DNA from: JBGPQJ01 sp963709295 | GTDB lineage: Bacteria; Chloroflexota; Anaerolineae; Anaerolineales; Villigracilaceae | DNA length: 64,000 nucleotides | Assembly (NCBI GenBank): GCA_963709295.1 | Contig: CAVPVW010000003.1 | Location: forward strand, 744,001 to 808,000 | Direction: 5' to 3' | Part shown: one piece after another, positions 8,265 to 16,017 of the stretch | How positions within the stretch are numbered: position 1 is the first letter of the stretch | Layout of the letters: every line of letters starts with the position of its first letter | The notes under the pieces: generated by a model | The model's input: the letters and a program-made list of their open reading frames with translations, nothing else | Databases searched by the model: none | What the model was told of the DNA's origin: nothing | Translations under genes and position numbers: made by a program

Positions 8265-9464
8265 CTAAACTTCACTGGTCATGATGAATAAAGGCTTCAT
8301 TTCAAAATCTTTATATTTCGGCCGATAGCGTTCCGTGTCATAGAAGTGATCCACATCCACCAGTTTTTTATGGCTGGTTACGACATCCAATGGAACATTA
8401 TCATAACGACCGTTCTTCAAGACTACCAACCGGCCATGAATCCCCTTAAGTGCGAGATCCAATGCCAGGTTTCCAAAGGCCATGGGCACGATCGAGTCGA
8501 TGGCATCGGGATCTCCACCGCGAACCATGTATCCTAATTTTTGTTCAATCACATTGACGGTCTTTCCTTTATTAAGTTTCCCAGACAGTTCTTTTATCCT
8601 GCCCGCGACAAGATCTCCAATTCCTCCCAATTTGGCGTGCCCATAGGCATCAGTGGACCGATCCGCAAAGACCATTTCACCGCCTTCAAACATGGCGCCT
8701 TCCGAGACAAGGACCACGGAATAATGACTGGGATTTTTATTCCTGTCATAAAGAAGAAGCTGGGTGAGTTTTTCAATATCAAATTTATACTCGGGTATGA
8801 CGCAGCGGTGAGCGGCTCCAGCCATGGTCGGCAGCATGGCTGTGTAACCTGCATAACGCCCAAAGACCTCCAGAACGAGGAAACGCTCATGGGAGCCGGC
8901 GATGGTTCGCAAGCTGTTTGTCAGGGAGATGGTCCTCGTTACGCACGTGCTAAAGCCGATACAGTAATCCGTTCCGGGTACGTCATTATCCATGGTCTTC
9001 GGAATAGCGACGACTTTTAGACCTTCCTGGTACAGCCTGACCCCATAACTCAAGGTGTCATCACCACCAATGGGAATAAGGTAATCCACACCCAACCAAT
9101 CGAGGTTTTTCAACACCTCAGGGGTTAGGTCGTTTTCTTCTGCATTATATGCATCCATTAAATGAACCGGAACTTCATCTTTTTTGATTTTGCTCGGTTT
9201 GGTGCGGGATGTATGCAGAAAGGTCCCACCTGTTCTCCCAGCCCGGTTGACAATTTCCTCGGTGAGAATTTGATAATTATTGCTGTTGTCTGCATCCTTT
9301 TCACGAATGATCTCCGTGATTCCCGCCCACCCCCTGCGCAGACCAATCACCTGGTACCCTTCACGGATCGCACGTATGGTTACTGCACGGATTGCCGGGT
9401 TAAGGCCGGGAACGTCCCCACCGCCCGTAAGAATTCCAATGACGCCTGATTTCTTCTTAGCCAT
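8265..9464 (-). CDS. pfp: 6-phosphofructokinase, probably pyrophosphate-dependent
   Basis: 399 residues. Phosphofructokinase signatures are clear: TGGGDVPGLNPAIR at residues 13-26, GGDDT at 133-137 and PKTMDND at 155-161. In this family the pair Asp after GGD and Lys before TxDND is the classic mark of the pyrophosphate-using enzymes, because these side chains block the ATP alpha-phosphate; ATP enzymes have Gly in both places. So fructose 6-phosphate phosphorylation with PPi, reversible, is predicted. The ATG is preceded by GGAGG at good spacing. The gene stands alone, with a TATAAT box upstream. Length is intermediate between short PfkA (about 320) and long PPi enzymes (about 550). Confidence 0.9.
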   Translation of the reverse strand: MAKKKSGVIGILTGGGDVPGLNPAIRAVTIRAIREGYQVIGLRRGWAGITEIIREKDADNSNNYQILTEEIVNRAGRTGGTFLHTSRTKPSKIKKDEVPVHLMDAYNAEENDLTPEVLKNLDWLGVDYLIPIGGDDTLSYGVRLYQEGLKVVAIPKTMDNDVPGTDYCIGFSTCVTRTISLTNSLRTIAGSHERFLVLEVFGRYAGYTAMLPTMAGAAHRCVIPEYKFDIEKLTQLLLYDRNKNPSHYSVVLVSEGAMFEGGEMVFADRSTDAYGHAKLGGIGDLVAGRIKELSGKLNKGKTVNVIEQKLGYMVRGGDPDAIDSIVPMAFGNLALDLALKGIHGRLVVLKNGRYDNVPLDVVTSHKKLVDVDHFYDTERYRPKYKDFEMKPLFIMTSEV

Positions 9465-9498
9465 GATGCCTCCGAAGCAATTAGTTTACAACCAACGG

Positions 9499-9504
9499 AT
9501 TATA
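9499..9504 (-). promoter_or_regulatory. Probable -10 box for the phosphofructokinase gene
   Basis: A consensus TATAAT on the minus strand lies 35 bases upstream of the ATG at 9464. No good -35 hexamer is seen at 16-18 bases, so the assignment rests on the -10 alone. Confidence 0.45.
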
Positions 9505-9575
9505 CAACCAGGCGCAAAAAAATGCACGTGAAGATTGTGCAATTCGATGGTTCATCTGCCACTTTTATTAGGTTA

Positions 9576-10488
9576 TTAGCCGACCACAGCTTCTTCGATT
9601 TTTGGCGCAACACAAGTCAAATCATTTAAGCCATCACAAAAAACACGCCGATGTTTGCCTATGACAATTCCGGGCACAAGCGTTGATGTATGCCGCCGGG
9701 TGGAAAGGTCCTCCAGATTGCCATGATCCGAGGATATAAAAATGACCCCCTCGTCAAGATTCCATGATTCCACCAGACCACCCAGAACCTGGTCAAGGAC
9801 TTCGATGAGCTCAACCGCCCTGGTCATTTCCTGGCCATGCCCAGCATAGTCACTTGCCCAATATTCGAACATGGAAAAATCGAATTTCCCAGCCAACTGA
9901 GCAAGTAATTGACCTGCCTGGTGCGGTTGAACAATGGGCGCATCGTTGTATCCAAGCATCGTTCGCCATCCCTCCCCGGTAAAATCCGCCGACATGGCTT
10001 CCTGGCGGTAAAAATCCTCTTTCGTAAAAAGTGGAAGACCCGAGGAAGTAACCGCCAAAGGAATCGCAGATAAGAGACGCTTGCCACTTTCCAGACCATG
10101 GAAATAACGAGGAGGATATGCATTGAGAAGCGCCGCAGTTTTTCCTGCTTTTTAATAGCCATTTGAAGATGTTGCCTTCCCTGATGATTTCAGCAATCCG
10201 GGGATTTGGTTTTGGGCCGTAGTGTTCGCCAACCATTTTTGGCACATTGAGCCCAGTCAGCAGAGCTGCCTGTCCGGTCGCAGATTGTGGCAGCCCAGCT
10301 ACACCTAGATTTGGATCCAATGCAAGCAGAGTCGCGTAGTCAAATTCACCTGCAACAGATGATGCAAGGAGTTTCCTCCCGCCTAGTAAATTTTCAAGAA
10401 ACGGCATTGTTGCCTTCGAAAATGGATTGATATATTGATCATCCACACCCAGGCCAACACCATCCAGAAAAATAAATAGAACTCTCAT
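9576..10488 (-). CDS. Phosphoglycerate-mutase-like metalloenzyme (alkaline phosphatase superfamily), frame broken once
   Basis: Two frames join into one protein of about 303 residues. The first begins MRVLFIFLDGVGLG, with the metal-binding Asp typical of cofactor-independent phosphoglycerate mutase and related enzymes, then SATGQAALLTG with the Ser/Thr nucleophile region. The second contains FEYWASDYAGH, FISSDHGNLED and RRHTSTLVPGIV, the Asp/His metal ligands of the superfamily. The switch lies at the AAAAAGCAGGAAAAAC stretch around 10140-10150 and needs removal of one base, most simply an extra A in a homopolymer. All metal-ligand segments survive, so an assembly error is likely. The start overlaps the stop of the methyltransferase upstream. 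The substrate is uncertain. Confidence 0.75.
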
Positions 10489-11087
10489 ACTGATAAATTC
10501 TGATGATTTATAGGTTCATTTTTTCGAAAAAGAAAATACGCTGAAGGGCGTTGCTTTCCATCCATGCCATCCTGCCGCGAAATCAAATCAAAACCAGCTA
10601 AGATTTTTTCAAAATCGCTGGAAACCATCCCCGGCGCTTGTGTCATGTCGTCCTTTGTAAAGAATCCGTAGAGAAGCCATGCCGCACCAGGAGCGCTTAC
10701 TCGTTGCAGCTGGTTTAGATATCTTACTTTTTCATCAGCCTGTAGTCCATGAAAACATCCCAAGTCCAGAACGAAATCAAAAGGACCGTCAATCCCATCC
10801 AGGCGGGTAACATCTGAAACGCGCAAATCTGCGGTGACTCCTGCAGACTGGACTTTGCGTCGAGCTTTGAATATGGCATACGCCGCAAAATCAACCCCCG
10901 TGACTTGCCAGCCATTTTTCGCCAGCGTGATGATGTTCGTCCCAGTTCCACAGCCAAGGTCTATCGCCCGGCCAGGTTGGCTGCTTCGGATAAATTCCAT
11001 CAATTCGGGGGGAGAGATTCCGCTATCCCAGGGTGGTCGTATGAAATACCATAAACTGAATATTGCCCTGCGAAAAAATCCCATCAC
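10485..11087 (-). CDS. Class I SAM-dependent methyltransferase
   Basis: 200 residues. Motif I is AIDLGCGTGTNIITLA near residues 38-53, followed by VTGVDFAAYAI (acidic motif II binding the ribose) and DLRVSDVTRL (motif III). These are the standard SAM-binding elements of the Rossmann-like methyltransferases, and the rest resembles the small-molecule type often annotated as tellurite-resistance or type 11/25 methyltransferases. The acceptor is unknown. Its stop overlaps the ATG of the metalloenzyme gene (ATGA), so the two are probably translated together. Confidence 0.8.
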   Translation of the reverse strand: MMGFFRRAIFSLWYFIRPPWDSGISPPELMEFIRSSQPGRAIDLGCGTGTNIITLAKNGWQVTGVDFAAYAIFKARRKVQSAGVTADLRVSDVTRLDGIDGPFDFVLDLGCFHGLQADEKVRYLNQLQRVSAPGAAWLLYGFFTKDDMTQAPGMVSSDFEKILAGFDLISRQDGMDGKQRPSAYFLFRKNEPINHQNLSV

Positions 11088-11140
11088 AATTCCTTCGACC
11101 GCCGATAAACCTGGACATTAAAATTAGAATGAAGAATTAG

Positions 11141-11623
11141 TTAAGGGAGTGATTCGCGTACGTGCTCGACATCCAAGCCACCCACCTCCCGCCAGGCTTC
11201 GTTTCCATTTTCATCGAAGAAAATGAACGTCGGCGTGTACTGGAAGCCGTAAATCTTTGCCAATTCCTTCCCAACCGGTTCCTGGATATTGAGTCGGATG
11301 ATATCAAGTTGCCCGCCTACTTCGGTTTCGAGCCTGTCCACGACAGGCTTCATCGCTGTGCAGGCTACTCAGTAGGGGGATTGAAATTCCAGCAGCACCG
11401 GTCTGCCTGCGCCGATCCGAGCCTGGACATCCGATGCAGCCTCCGATAACGGAGTTTGCGTAGGACGCAGTGCCACCCAGGCGACTACCAAGCCGGTGAA
11501 GATCACTATAAATGCGATGATCTCCTGGATACGAATTCCCTTCCTGAAAAGCATAAAAGCCAGCACTGCCAAAAAAGCAACAAGAATCAGGAAAAGTGAA
11601 TACTGATTGAACAGCGATGCCAT
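11141..11623 (-). CDS. Thioredoxin-fold membrane protein with in-frame TGA at the first redox position (candidate selenoprotein, U-x-x-C)
   Basis: Reading continuously from the ATG at 11623 (Shine-Dalgarno AGGAG) to 11141 gives 160 residues with one in-frame TGA at codon 85 (11369-11371). The N-terminus has two hydrophobic helices (about residues 8-26 and 33-51), then a thioredoxin fold: VLLEFQSPY, the TGA, VAC, TAMKPVVDRLE, DIIRLNI, and YGFQYTPTFIFFDENG with the cis-Pro loop. The TGA stands exactly where thioredoxins have the N-terminal Cys of CxxC; the second Cys is present. Downstream sequence stays in frame with no shift. The nearby Cys homologue at 14627-15046 has TPTCAPC in this place. 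Selenocysteine is the natural reading; simple nonsense decay is the alternative. Confidence 0.75.
11332..11348 (-). promoter_or_regulatory. Candidate bacterial SECIS hairpin
   Basis: Starting 20 bases after the in-frame TGA, the mRNA reads GCCTGTC-GTG-GACAGGC, a perfect seven-pair stem closed by a three-base loop beginning with G. The known bacterial SECIS rule (apical loop about 16-37 bases after the UGA, a G in the first two loop positions) is met: the loop starts 28 bases downstream. Confidence 0.6.
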
Positions 11624-11661
11624 GTAATACTCCTAAATGGGGTTTTATGACAATCCACACT

Positions 11662-11690
11662 TTGACAATTAGCCTGACATCTTTTAGAAT
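11662..11690 (+). promoter_or_regulatory. Sigma-70 type promoter of the EF-G-like gene
   Basis: TTGACA at 11662-11667 and TAGAAT at 11685-11690 are separated by 17 bases. Transcription would start near 11697, about 40 bases before the ATG at 11738, which has an AGGAAGG ribosome binding site. Confidence 0.75.
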
Positions 11691-11737
11691 CGGGCAGGCT
11701 TGTTACACATATTAATCAGGACAGGAAGGTAAATTCA

Positions 11738-13810
11738 ATGAAAGAGTATACCACCGAGTTTATCCGCAATGTCGCATTAGTAGCACACGGCAGCGCGGGA
11801 AAAACAATGATGTCGGAGGCGTTTTTACATTTCAGCGGAGCAACCACGCGACTTGGAAAAATCGATGACGGCACGACGACTTCCGACTATGACGAAGAAG
11901 AAATCAGACGGAAAATTTCCTTGTATACCAGCCTGATCCCGGTTGAATATCGAGACCACAAGATCAATGTATTGGATGCACCTGGATTTACTGATTTTGT
12001 CGGAGAAGTGGTCAGCGCGTTATCCGTAGCGGATGGTGCCATTATTCTGGTGGACTCCGTTGCCGGGATGGAAGTGGGAACGGAAGTAGCCTGGCGCTAT
12101 GCGGATGAATTCAACCTGCCTCGTTTTGTGGTGGTGAACAAACTCGACCGCGAGAACGCAAATTTCGCCAAAGCGCTTTCCACCGTGGAATCGTTCTCAA
12201 GCACCCGTCTGGTGAAATTGCAGATCCCAATCGGTGAAAAACATGATTTCAAAGGCGTGGTCGACCTTGTTTCCATGAAAGCCTTCATGGGAGATGGAAA
12301 GACCGTGGCGGATGTTCCTGCAGAATTTAAGGCTGCAGCGGAAGAGGCTCGCAATCAGCTCATTGAAGCAGCTGCGGAAGGGGAAGATGTTCTTCTGGAA
12401 AAATACCTTGAAAGCGGCGAATTGACCCAGGAGGAACTTTTACGCGGGCTTAGAAACATCGTCCGTAATGGAATCTACATTCCCGTCCTGTGCGCTGCCG
12501 GCGGTCACGAGGTTGGCATAGCTCCTCTGCTAAACTCAATCGTCGAGTTGATGCCTTCTCCTGCAGACAGGCCGGTTATCACAGTCCAGGGAAAATCTGG
12601 CGATGAACCGCTGCCGGTCTCGGATACGGGACCTGTTGCGCTGTATGTTTGGAAAACCAATGCCGATCCTTTCGTCGGAAAGATGACCTACTTCAGAGTC
12701 CGCTCTGGAACCATCAGCTCGGATGTCCACTTGATGAATATCGGCAAGAATGCTGACGAGCGAATGGCTGGGCTGCACATCCAGCGGGGAAAGGAAAGCA
12801 TTCCGGTAAAAGTCGCTCATGCTGGTGATCTGGCAGTTGTTGCCAAGCTCTCTGTTACGGCGACGTGCGATACTCTGGCGGAAAAAACCCACCCAGTAAC
12901 CCTGCCTGTCCCGAAATATCCCACCGCGTTGTTCCAGGTGGCGATTCACCCAAAGTCCATGGCGGACGCTGCGAAAATTTCCCCGACCCTTACTCGTTTA
13001 TGCGAAGAGGATATGACTCTTACATGGCACAATGAGAGGACCACCAGTCAAACCATCCTTCAGGGGATGGGCGATCAACACATCGACGTGGTCATCCATC
13101 GCGCGCAGACCAAGTTCCAGGTGGGGCTTGTCACGGATGAACCGAAAGTCCCTTATCGTGAAGGCATCACCCGTAAATCGTCCGCCATGTACCGGCACAA
13201 GAAGCAGACCGGCGGATCGGGTCAATTTGGAGAGGTGCATCTGCGCATCGAACCTTTCCATGACGGAGATTTCGAATTCACCGACGAACTGGTCGGGATG
13301 AACCTCTCGAAGTCTTACCTGGCGCCGATCGAGAAGGGGATCCGTTCCACGATGGAAAAAGGTGTGTTTGCGGGTTACCCCTTGAGCAACGTCAAGGTGA
13401 TCGTTTTTGACGGCAAAGAACACCCGGTTGATTCCAAGCCTGTCGCTTTTGAAACTGCCGGACGTGAAGCATTCAAACTCGCAGTCCATGACGCCGGTCC
13501 GGTTTTATTTGAACCCATCATGAATGTCAAAGTGGTTGTGCCTGACAGCAACATGGGTGACGTCATGAGCGACCTGAACACCAGGCGAGGACGGGTGCAG
13601 GGGACCGAATCCGAGCGGGGGCACACGATCGTCATTGCCCTGGTCCCCCTGGCGGAAATGCTTCGTTACACCACCCAGCTGCGTTCCTTCACGGGCGGTC
13701 GCGGATATTTCACTATGGAATTTGACCATTACGACATTGTCCCTACTCACCTCGCTAATCCGATCATGGAAACTCACAAGAAGGAATTGGAAGCCAAAAA
13801 GGAAGAATGA
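11738..13810 (+). CDS. Elongation factor G-like translational GTPase (FusA2 type)
   Basis: 690 residues with the five-domain EF-G layout. GTPase motifs: G1 AHGSAGKT (16-23), G3 DAPGF (80-84) and G4 NKLD (about 134). Domain IV (HKKQTGGSGQFGEV) and domain V (FTGGRGYFTMEFDHYD) are present. In canonical EF-G the G3 motif is DTPGH, where the His drives GTP hydrolysis; here Phe replaces it, as in the secondary EF-G-like proteins of many bacteria (Tyr or Phe at this position). So this is unlikely to be the main translocase, and no rpsL, rpsG or tuf genes surround it. It may be a conditional or ribosome-maintenance factor. It stands alone between its own promoter and a strong terminator. Confidence 0.9.
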   Translation: MKEYTTEFIRNVALVAHGSAGKTMMSEAFLHFSGATTRLGKIDDGTTTSDYDEEEIRRKISLYTSLIPVEYRDHKINVLDAPGFTDFVGEVVSALSVADGAIILVDSVAGMEVGTEVAWRYADEFNLPRFVVVNKLDRENANFAKALSTVESFSSTRLVKLQIPIGEKHDFKGVVDLVSMKAFMGDGKTVADVPAEFKAAAEEARNQLIEAAAEGEDVLLEKYLESGELTQEELLRGLRNIVRNGIYIPVLCAAGGHEVGIAPLLNSIVELMPSPADRPVITVQGKSGDEPLPVSDTGPVALYVWKTNADPFVGKMTYFRVRSGTISSDVHLMNIGKNADERMAGLHIQRGKESIPVKVAHAGDLAVVAKLSVTATCDTLAEKTHPVTLPVPKYPTALFQVAIHPKSMADAAKISPTLTRLCEEDMTLTWHNERTTSQTILQGMGDQHIDVVIHRAQTKFQVGLVTDEPKVPYREGITRKSSAMYRHKKQTGGSGQFGEVHLRIEPFHDGDFEFTDELVGMNLSKSYLAPIEKGIRSTMEKGVFAGYPLSNVKVIVFDGKEHPVDSKPVAFETAGREAFKLAVHDAGPVLFEPIMNVKVVVPDSNMGDVMSDLNTRRGRVQGTESERGHTIVIALVPLAEMLRYTTQLRSFTGGRGYFTMEFDHYDIVPTHLANPIMETHKKELEAKKEE

Positions 13811-13820
13811 TCAAAGGATA

Positions 13821-13848
13821 AAAACAGGGAGCGCGCTCCCTGTTTTTA
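13821..13848 (+). terminator. Rho-independent terminator after the EF-G-like gene
   Basis: A palindromic stem ACAGGGAGCGCGCTCCCTGT at about 13823-13842 is flanked by AAAA on the left and TTTTT on the right, so it can work in both directions. It lies 11 bases after the stop. Confidence 0.9.
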
Positions 13849-13878
13849 TTTGAATTCCATTAGAAATGGCCTAAATAC

Positions 13879-13906
13879 TTGACAAATTAGACTTAACTTG
13901 TATAAT
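13879..13906 (+). promoter_or_regulatory. Consensus sigma-70 promoter of the sulfur/cysteine operon
   Basis: Perfect hexamers TTGACA (13879-13884) and TATAAT (13901-13906) are spaced by 16 bases. The predicted start near 13912 leaves a leader of about 228 bases before the first ATG at 14140. Confidence 0.85.
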
Positions 13907-13911
13907 TTGTA

Positions 13912-14139
13912 TAAAGAAATTCATAAATATTGTGGAGAGCCAAATTGTATCGTTGCTTGTGTCTGAGGCGGGATTTGTAATCACCGCCCATTGAGAAAAT
14001 CTGCAGCCAATTGCTGATGGACGGTGAGCAAATCCCGCATGCGAAATCAAATCCGCATGGCGTTTGTACGCCGTCTTTTTGTTTCTCCGCGCTGGAGAGA
14101 CAATGCAATTGGCTGCAACTATTTTAAAGGTAGGGCATT
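13912..14139 (+). promoter_or_regulatory. Long structured 5' leader, candidate riboswitch or attenuator of the cysteine operon
   Basis: The leader has two long perfect helices that interlock. TGCAGCCAATTGC at 14002-14014 pairs with GCAATTGGCTGCA at 14105-14117 (13 pairs, ending about 20 bases before the start codon), and GCGGGATTTG at 13968-13977 pairs with CAAATCCCGC at 14029-14038 (10 pairs). Because the second helix crosses the first, the two form a pseudoknot or are alternatives. Inside lie smaller hairpins: GGCG/CGCC near 14058-14071, with GACGG/CCGTC around it, and TCTCC/GGAGA near 14086-14100. I do not recognise SAM-I, SAM-II, T-box, cobalamin, fluoride or THF consensus cores. Control by a sulfur metabolite is inferred from the downstream genes. 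Confidence 0.55.
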
Positions 14140-14637
14140 ATGAATTCAAATACACAGTCTGTTGACCATACAGCAATAAAGGTAAACCAAATTTCAATTA
14201 TCCTTCTCAACATCACGGCATTCATTTTCGATGCGCCCTGGTTGGCTTTGATGACCGCCTTGTTCTTGCTGGCTGGGACATTCCTTGGGAAACCCGGTTT
14301 CTTATTTATCTACAGTAAGGTCCTTCGTCCTTTGGGACTCGCCAAACCTAGAATTCATGAGGATAACCCCGAACCGCACCGGTTTTCGCAAGGGGTCGGT
14401 GGAACGCTCATCCTCGCTGGCAGCCTGGCGCTCATGGCGGATGCAACTCTTATCGGATGGATCTTGATCTGGCTTGTGACAGCTTTAGCAGCGCTTAATG
14501 CCTTTGGCGGGTTCTGTGTCGGTTGTTTTGCGTATTACTGGCTGGCGCGATTTAAAATTCCAGGTTTCACCAAGCTGCCTCCTGAAGGGACTATCCCCGG
14601 GATGCGCCCCAAGGAAATGGAGGCAAATGAATCCTGA
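14140..14637 (+). CDS. DUF4395-type membrane protein
   Basis: 165 residues with four hydrophobic segments in two hairpins, matching the DUF4395 layout: an N-terminal polar tail, a DAPWLALMTALFLLAGTFLGKPG segment split by a short loop, and the family's conserved CVGCFAYYW near residue 127, with the CxxC that suggests a thiol-linked or metal role. DUF4395 proteins commonly sit beside thioredoxin and rhodanese genes, as here. First gene of the operon, with GGTAGGG ahead of the ATG as a modest ribosome site. Its stop lies inside the next gene (11-base overlap). Confidence 0.75.
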   Translation: MNSNTQSVDHTAIKVNQISIILLNITAFIFDAPWLALMTALFLLAGTFLGKPGFLFIYSKVLRPLGLAKPRIHEDNPEPHRFSQGVGGTLILAGSLALMADATLIGWILIWLVTALAALNAFGGFCVGCFAYYWLARFKIPGFTKLPPEGTIPGMRPKEMEANES

Positions 14638-15046
14638 AATTGTCAGCCGGATTTTGTTGGCAGTAACCATTATTGGCGGCGGGTTGATTGTTTACGGTCT
14701 TTTCAACAGACATAATCTGGTTAGGAATGACGGAAGAATCTCCCAGTTTCCATCCTATAAGCAGGGTATTCCTGCCATCCTTTATTTTACAACGCCGACA
14801 TGCGCTCCCTGCAAGACGATCCAAAGACCGGCGCTCAAGAAACTCAAGGATTCACTCGGTGAGCGCATACAAATTATCGAAATCGATGCCAGCGCCAATG
14901 CAAAAATGGCATCCACATGGGGCGTGTTGAGCGTACCCACCACGTATGTTTTTGATGAAAAAGGCCGCTCGCGCTATGTAAATCATGGCGTGGTCATGGC
15001 TGATCAATTATTCCAGCAATTAGAAATCGAGGATTATTCGATATGA
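14627..15046 (+). CDS. Membrane-anchored thioredoxin (C-A-P-C)
   Basis: 139 residues from the ATG at 14627, chosen because GGAGG stands four bases upstream; longer readings have no such site. One N-terminal membrane helix (about residues 6-22) tethers a thioredoxin domain: AILYFTTPTCAPCKTIQRPAL holds the CAPC redox pair and LSVPTTYVFDEKG the cis-proline loop. It is the Cys counterpart of the two TGA-bearing thioredoxin-like genes at 11141-11623 and 30976-31516 and aligns with them around the redox site. It overlaps DUF4395 upstream and cysK downstream (ATGA). Probable role: thiol reduction for cysteine or sulfur-carrier chemistry. Confidence 0.85.
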   Translation: MNPEIVSRILLAVTIIGGGLIVYGLFNRHNLVRNDGRISQFPSYKQGIPAILYFTTPTCAPCKTIQRPALKKLKDSLGERIQIIEIDASANAKMASTWGVLSVPTTYVFDEKGRSRYVNHGVVMADQLFQQLEIEDYSI

Positions 15047-15978
15047 AAATCGCTTCCAACGTTACAGAGTTAATTGGCAATACACCGCTTGTACGGCTGA
15101 ACAAGGTCACTTCCGGATCCAAAGCAGATGTGGTTGCAAAACTTGAATTCTTTAATCCGGCCCATAGCGTTAAAGACCGGATCGGATTTGCCATGATCGA
15201 TTCAGCCGAGAAAGCGGGTTTGTTGACCAAGGATAAAACCATCGTCGAACCCACCAGCGGGAATACTGGCATTGGTCTGGCCATGGTCGCTGCAGCGAAA
15301 GGCTACAAAATTATTTTAACCATGCCGGATACGCTGTCAAAAGAACGACGCATGCTCTTGCGAGCTTACGGCGCGGAGTTGATACTGACTCCCGGAGCCG
15401 ACGGAATGGCAGGTGCCATCCGCAAGGCGGAGGAAATCGTGGCATCCGACCCAGAGAAATACTTCCTTCCGCAGCAATTCAAGAATCCTGCCAACCCCGA
15501 AATCCACCGCAGAACCACTGCTGAGGAAATCTGGCGCGACACAGACGGGAAAGTGGATATCCTCATCTCAGGTGTGGGTACTGGTGGAACGATCACAGGG
15601 GTTGGCGAGGTCATCAAATCCAGAAATCCTTCTTTCAAGGTAATAGCCGTTGAGCCGGATGCATCACCGATTCTTTCAGGCGGCGTAAAAGGTTCTCATA
15701 AAATACAAGGGATTGGCGCCGGGTTCGTGCCGGACGTGCTGAATACTAAAATTTACGATGAAATCATCCGGGTAGCAGATGAGGATGCATTGGAAACCGC
15801 GCGTCGGATGGCACGAGAAGAAGGCTTGCTTGTGGGCATTTCATCCGGAGCTGCAACCTGGGCGGCGATTCAGGTCGCAAATCGACCAGAAAATGAAGGG
15901 AAATTGATCGTTGTGATCATCCCTTCCTTTGGCGAGCGCTATCTTTCCACCGCGCTTTATGCCAACCTGGCAGATTAA
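15043..15978 (+). CDS. cysK: Cysteine synthase A (O-acetylserine sulfhydrylase)
   Basis: 311 residues, the normal length. Makes cysteine from O-acetylserine and sulfide with pyridoxal phosphate. The Schiff-base lysine is K44 in NPAHSVKDR; TSGNTG (about 74-79) is the substrate loop; GVGTGGTITG (about 180-189) binds the cofactor phosphate; and SSGAATWAA near the end carries the Ser that contacts the pyridine nitrogen. It starts in an ATGA overlap with the thioredoxin gene, and cysE follows after 39 bases. The presence of a MoaD/ThiS-like carrier and MoeZ in the same operon leaves open that sulfur arrives as a protein thiocarboxylate rather than free sulfide. Confidence 0.95.
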   Translation: MKIASNVTELIGNTPLVRLNKVTSGSKADVVAKLEFFNPAHSVKDRIGFAMIDSAEKAGLLTKDKTIVEPTSGNTGIGLAMVAAAKGYKIILTMPDTLSKERRMLLRAYGAELILTPGADGMAGAIRKAEEIVASDPEKYFLPQQFKNPANPEIHRRTTAEEIWRDTDGKVDILISGVGTGGTITGVGEVIKSRNPSFKVIAVEPDASPILSGGVKGSHKIQGIGAGFVPDVLNTKIYDEIIRVADEDALETARRMAREEGLLVGISSGAATWAAIQVANRPENEGKLIVVIIPSFGERYLSTALYANLAD

Positions 15979-16017
15979 CTAACAAACTAGAATGTAATTG
16001 TTTTCCTGGAGGTACAA

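Noticed and set aside
11369..11371. TGA read as tryptophan or glycine (alternative code)
   Set aside because: Many genes in the window end at TGA (for example the stops overlapping in ATGA) and Trp is coded by TGG throughout.
12536..13777. Several 85-165-codon minus-strand frames inside the EF-G-like gene
   Set aside because: They are antisense shadows of a highly biased coding sequence without start signals.
14498..14626. Upstream extension of the membrane thioredoxin
   Set aside because: It overlaps DUF4395 in another frame, and a good GGAGG site marks the ATG at 14627.
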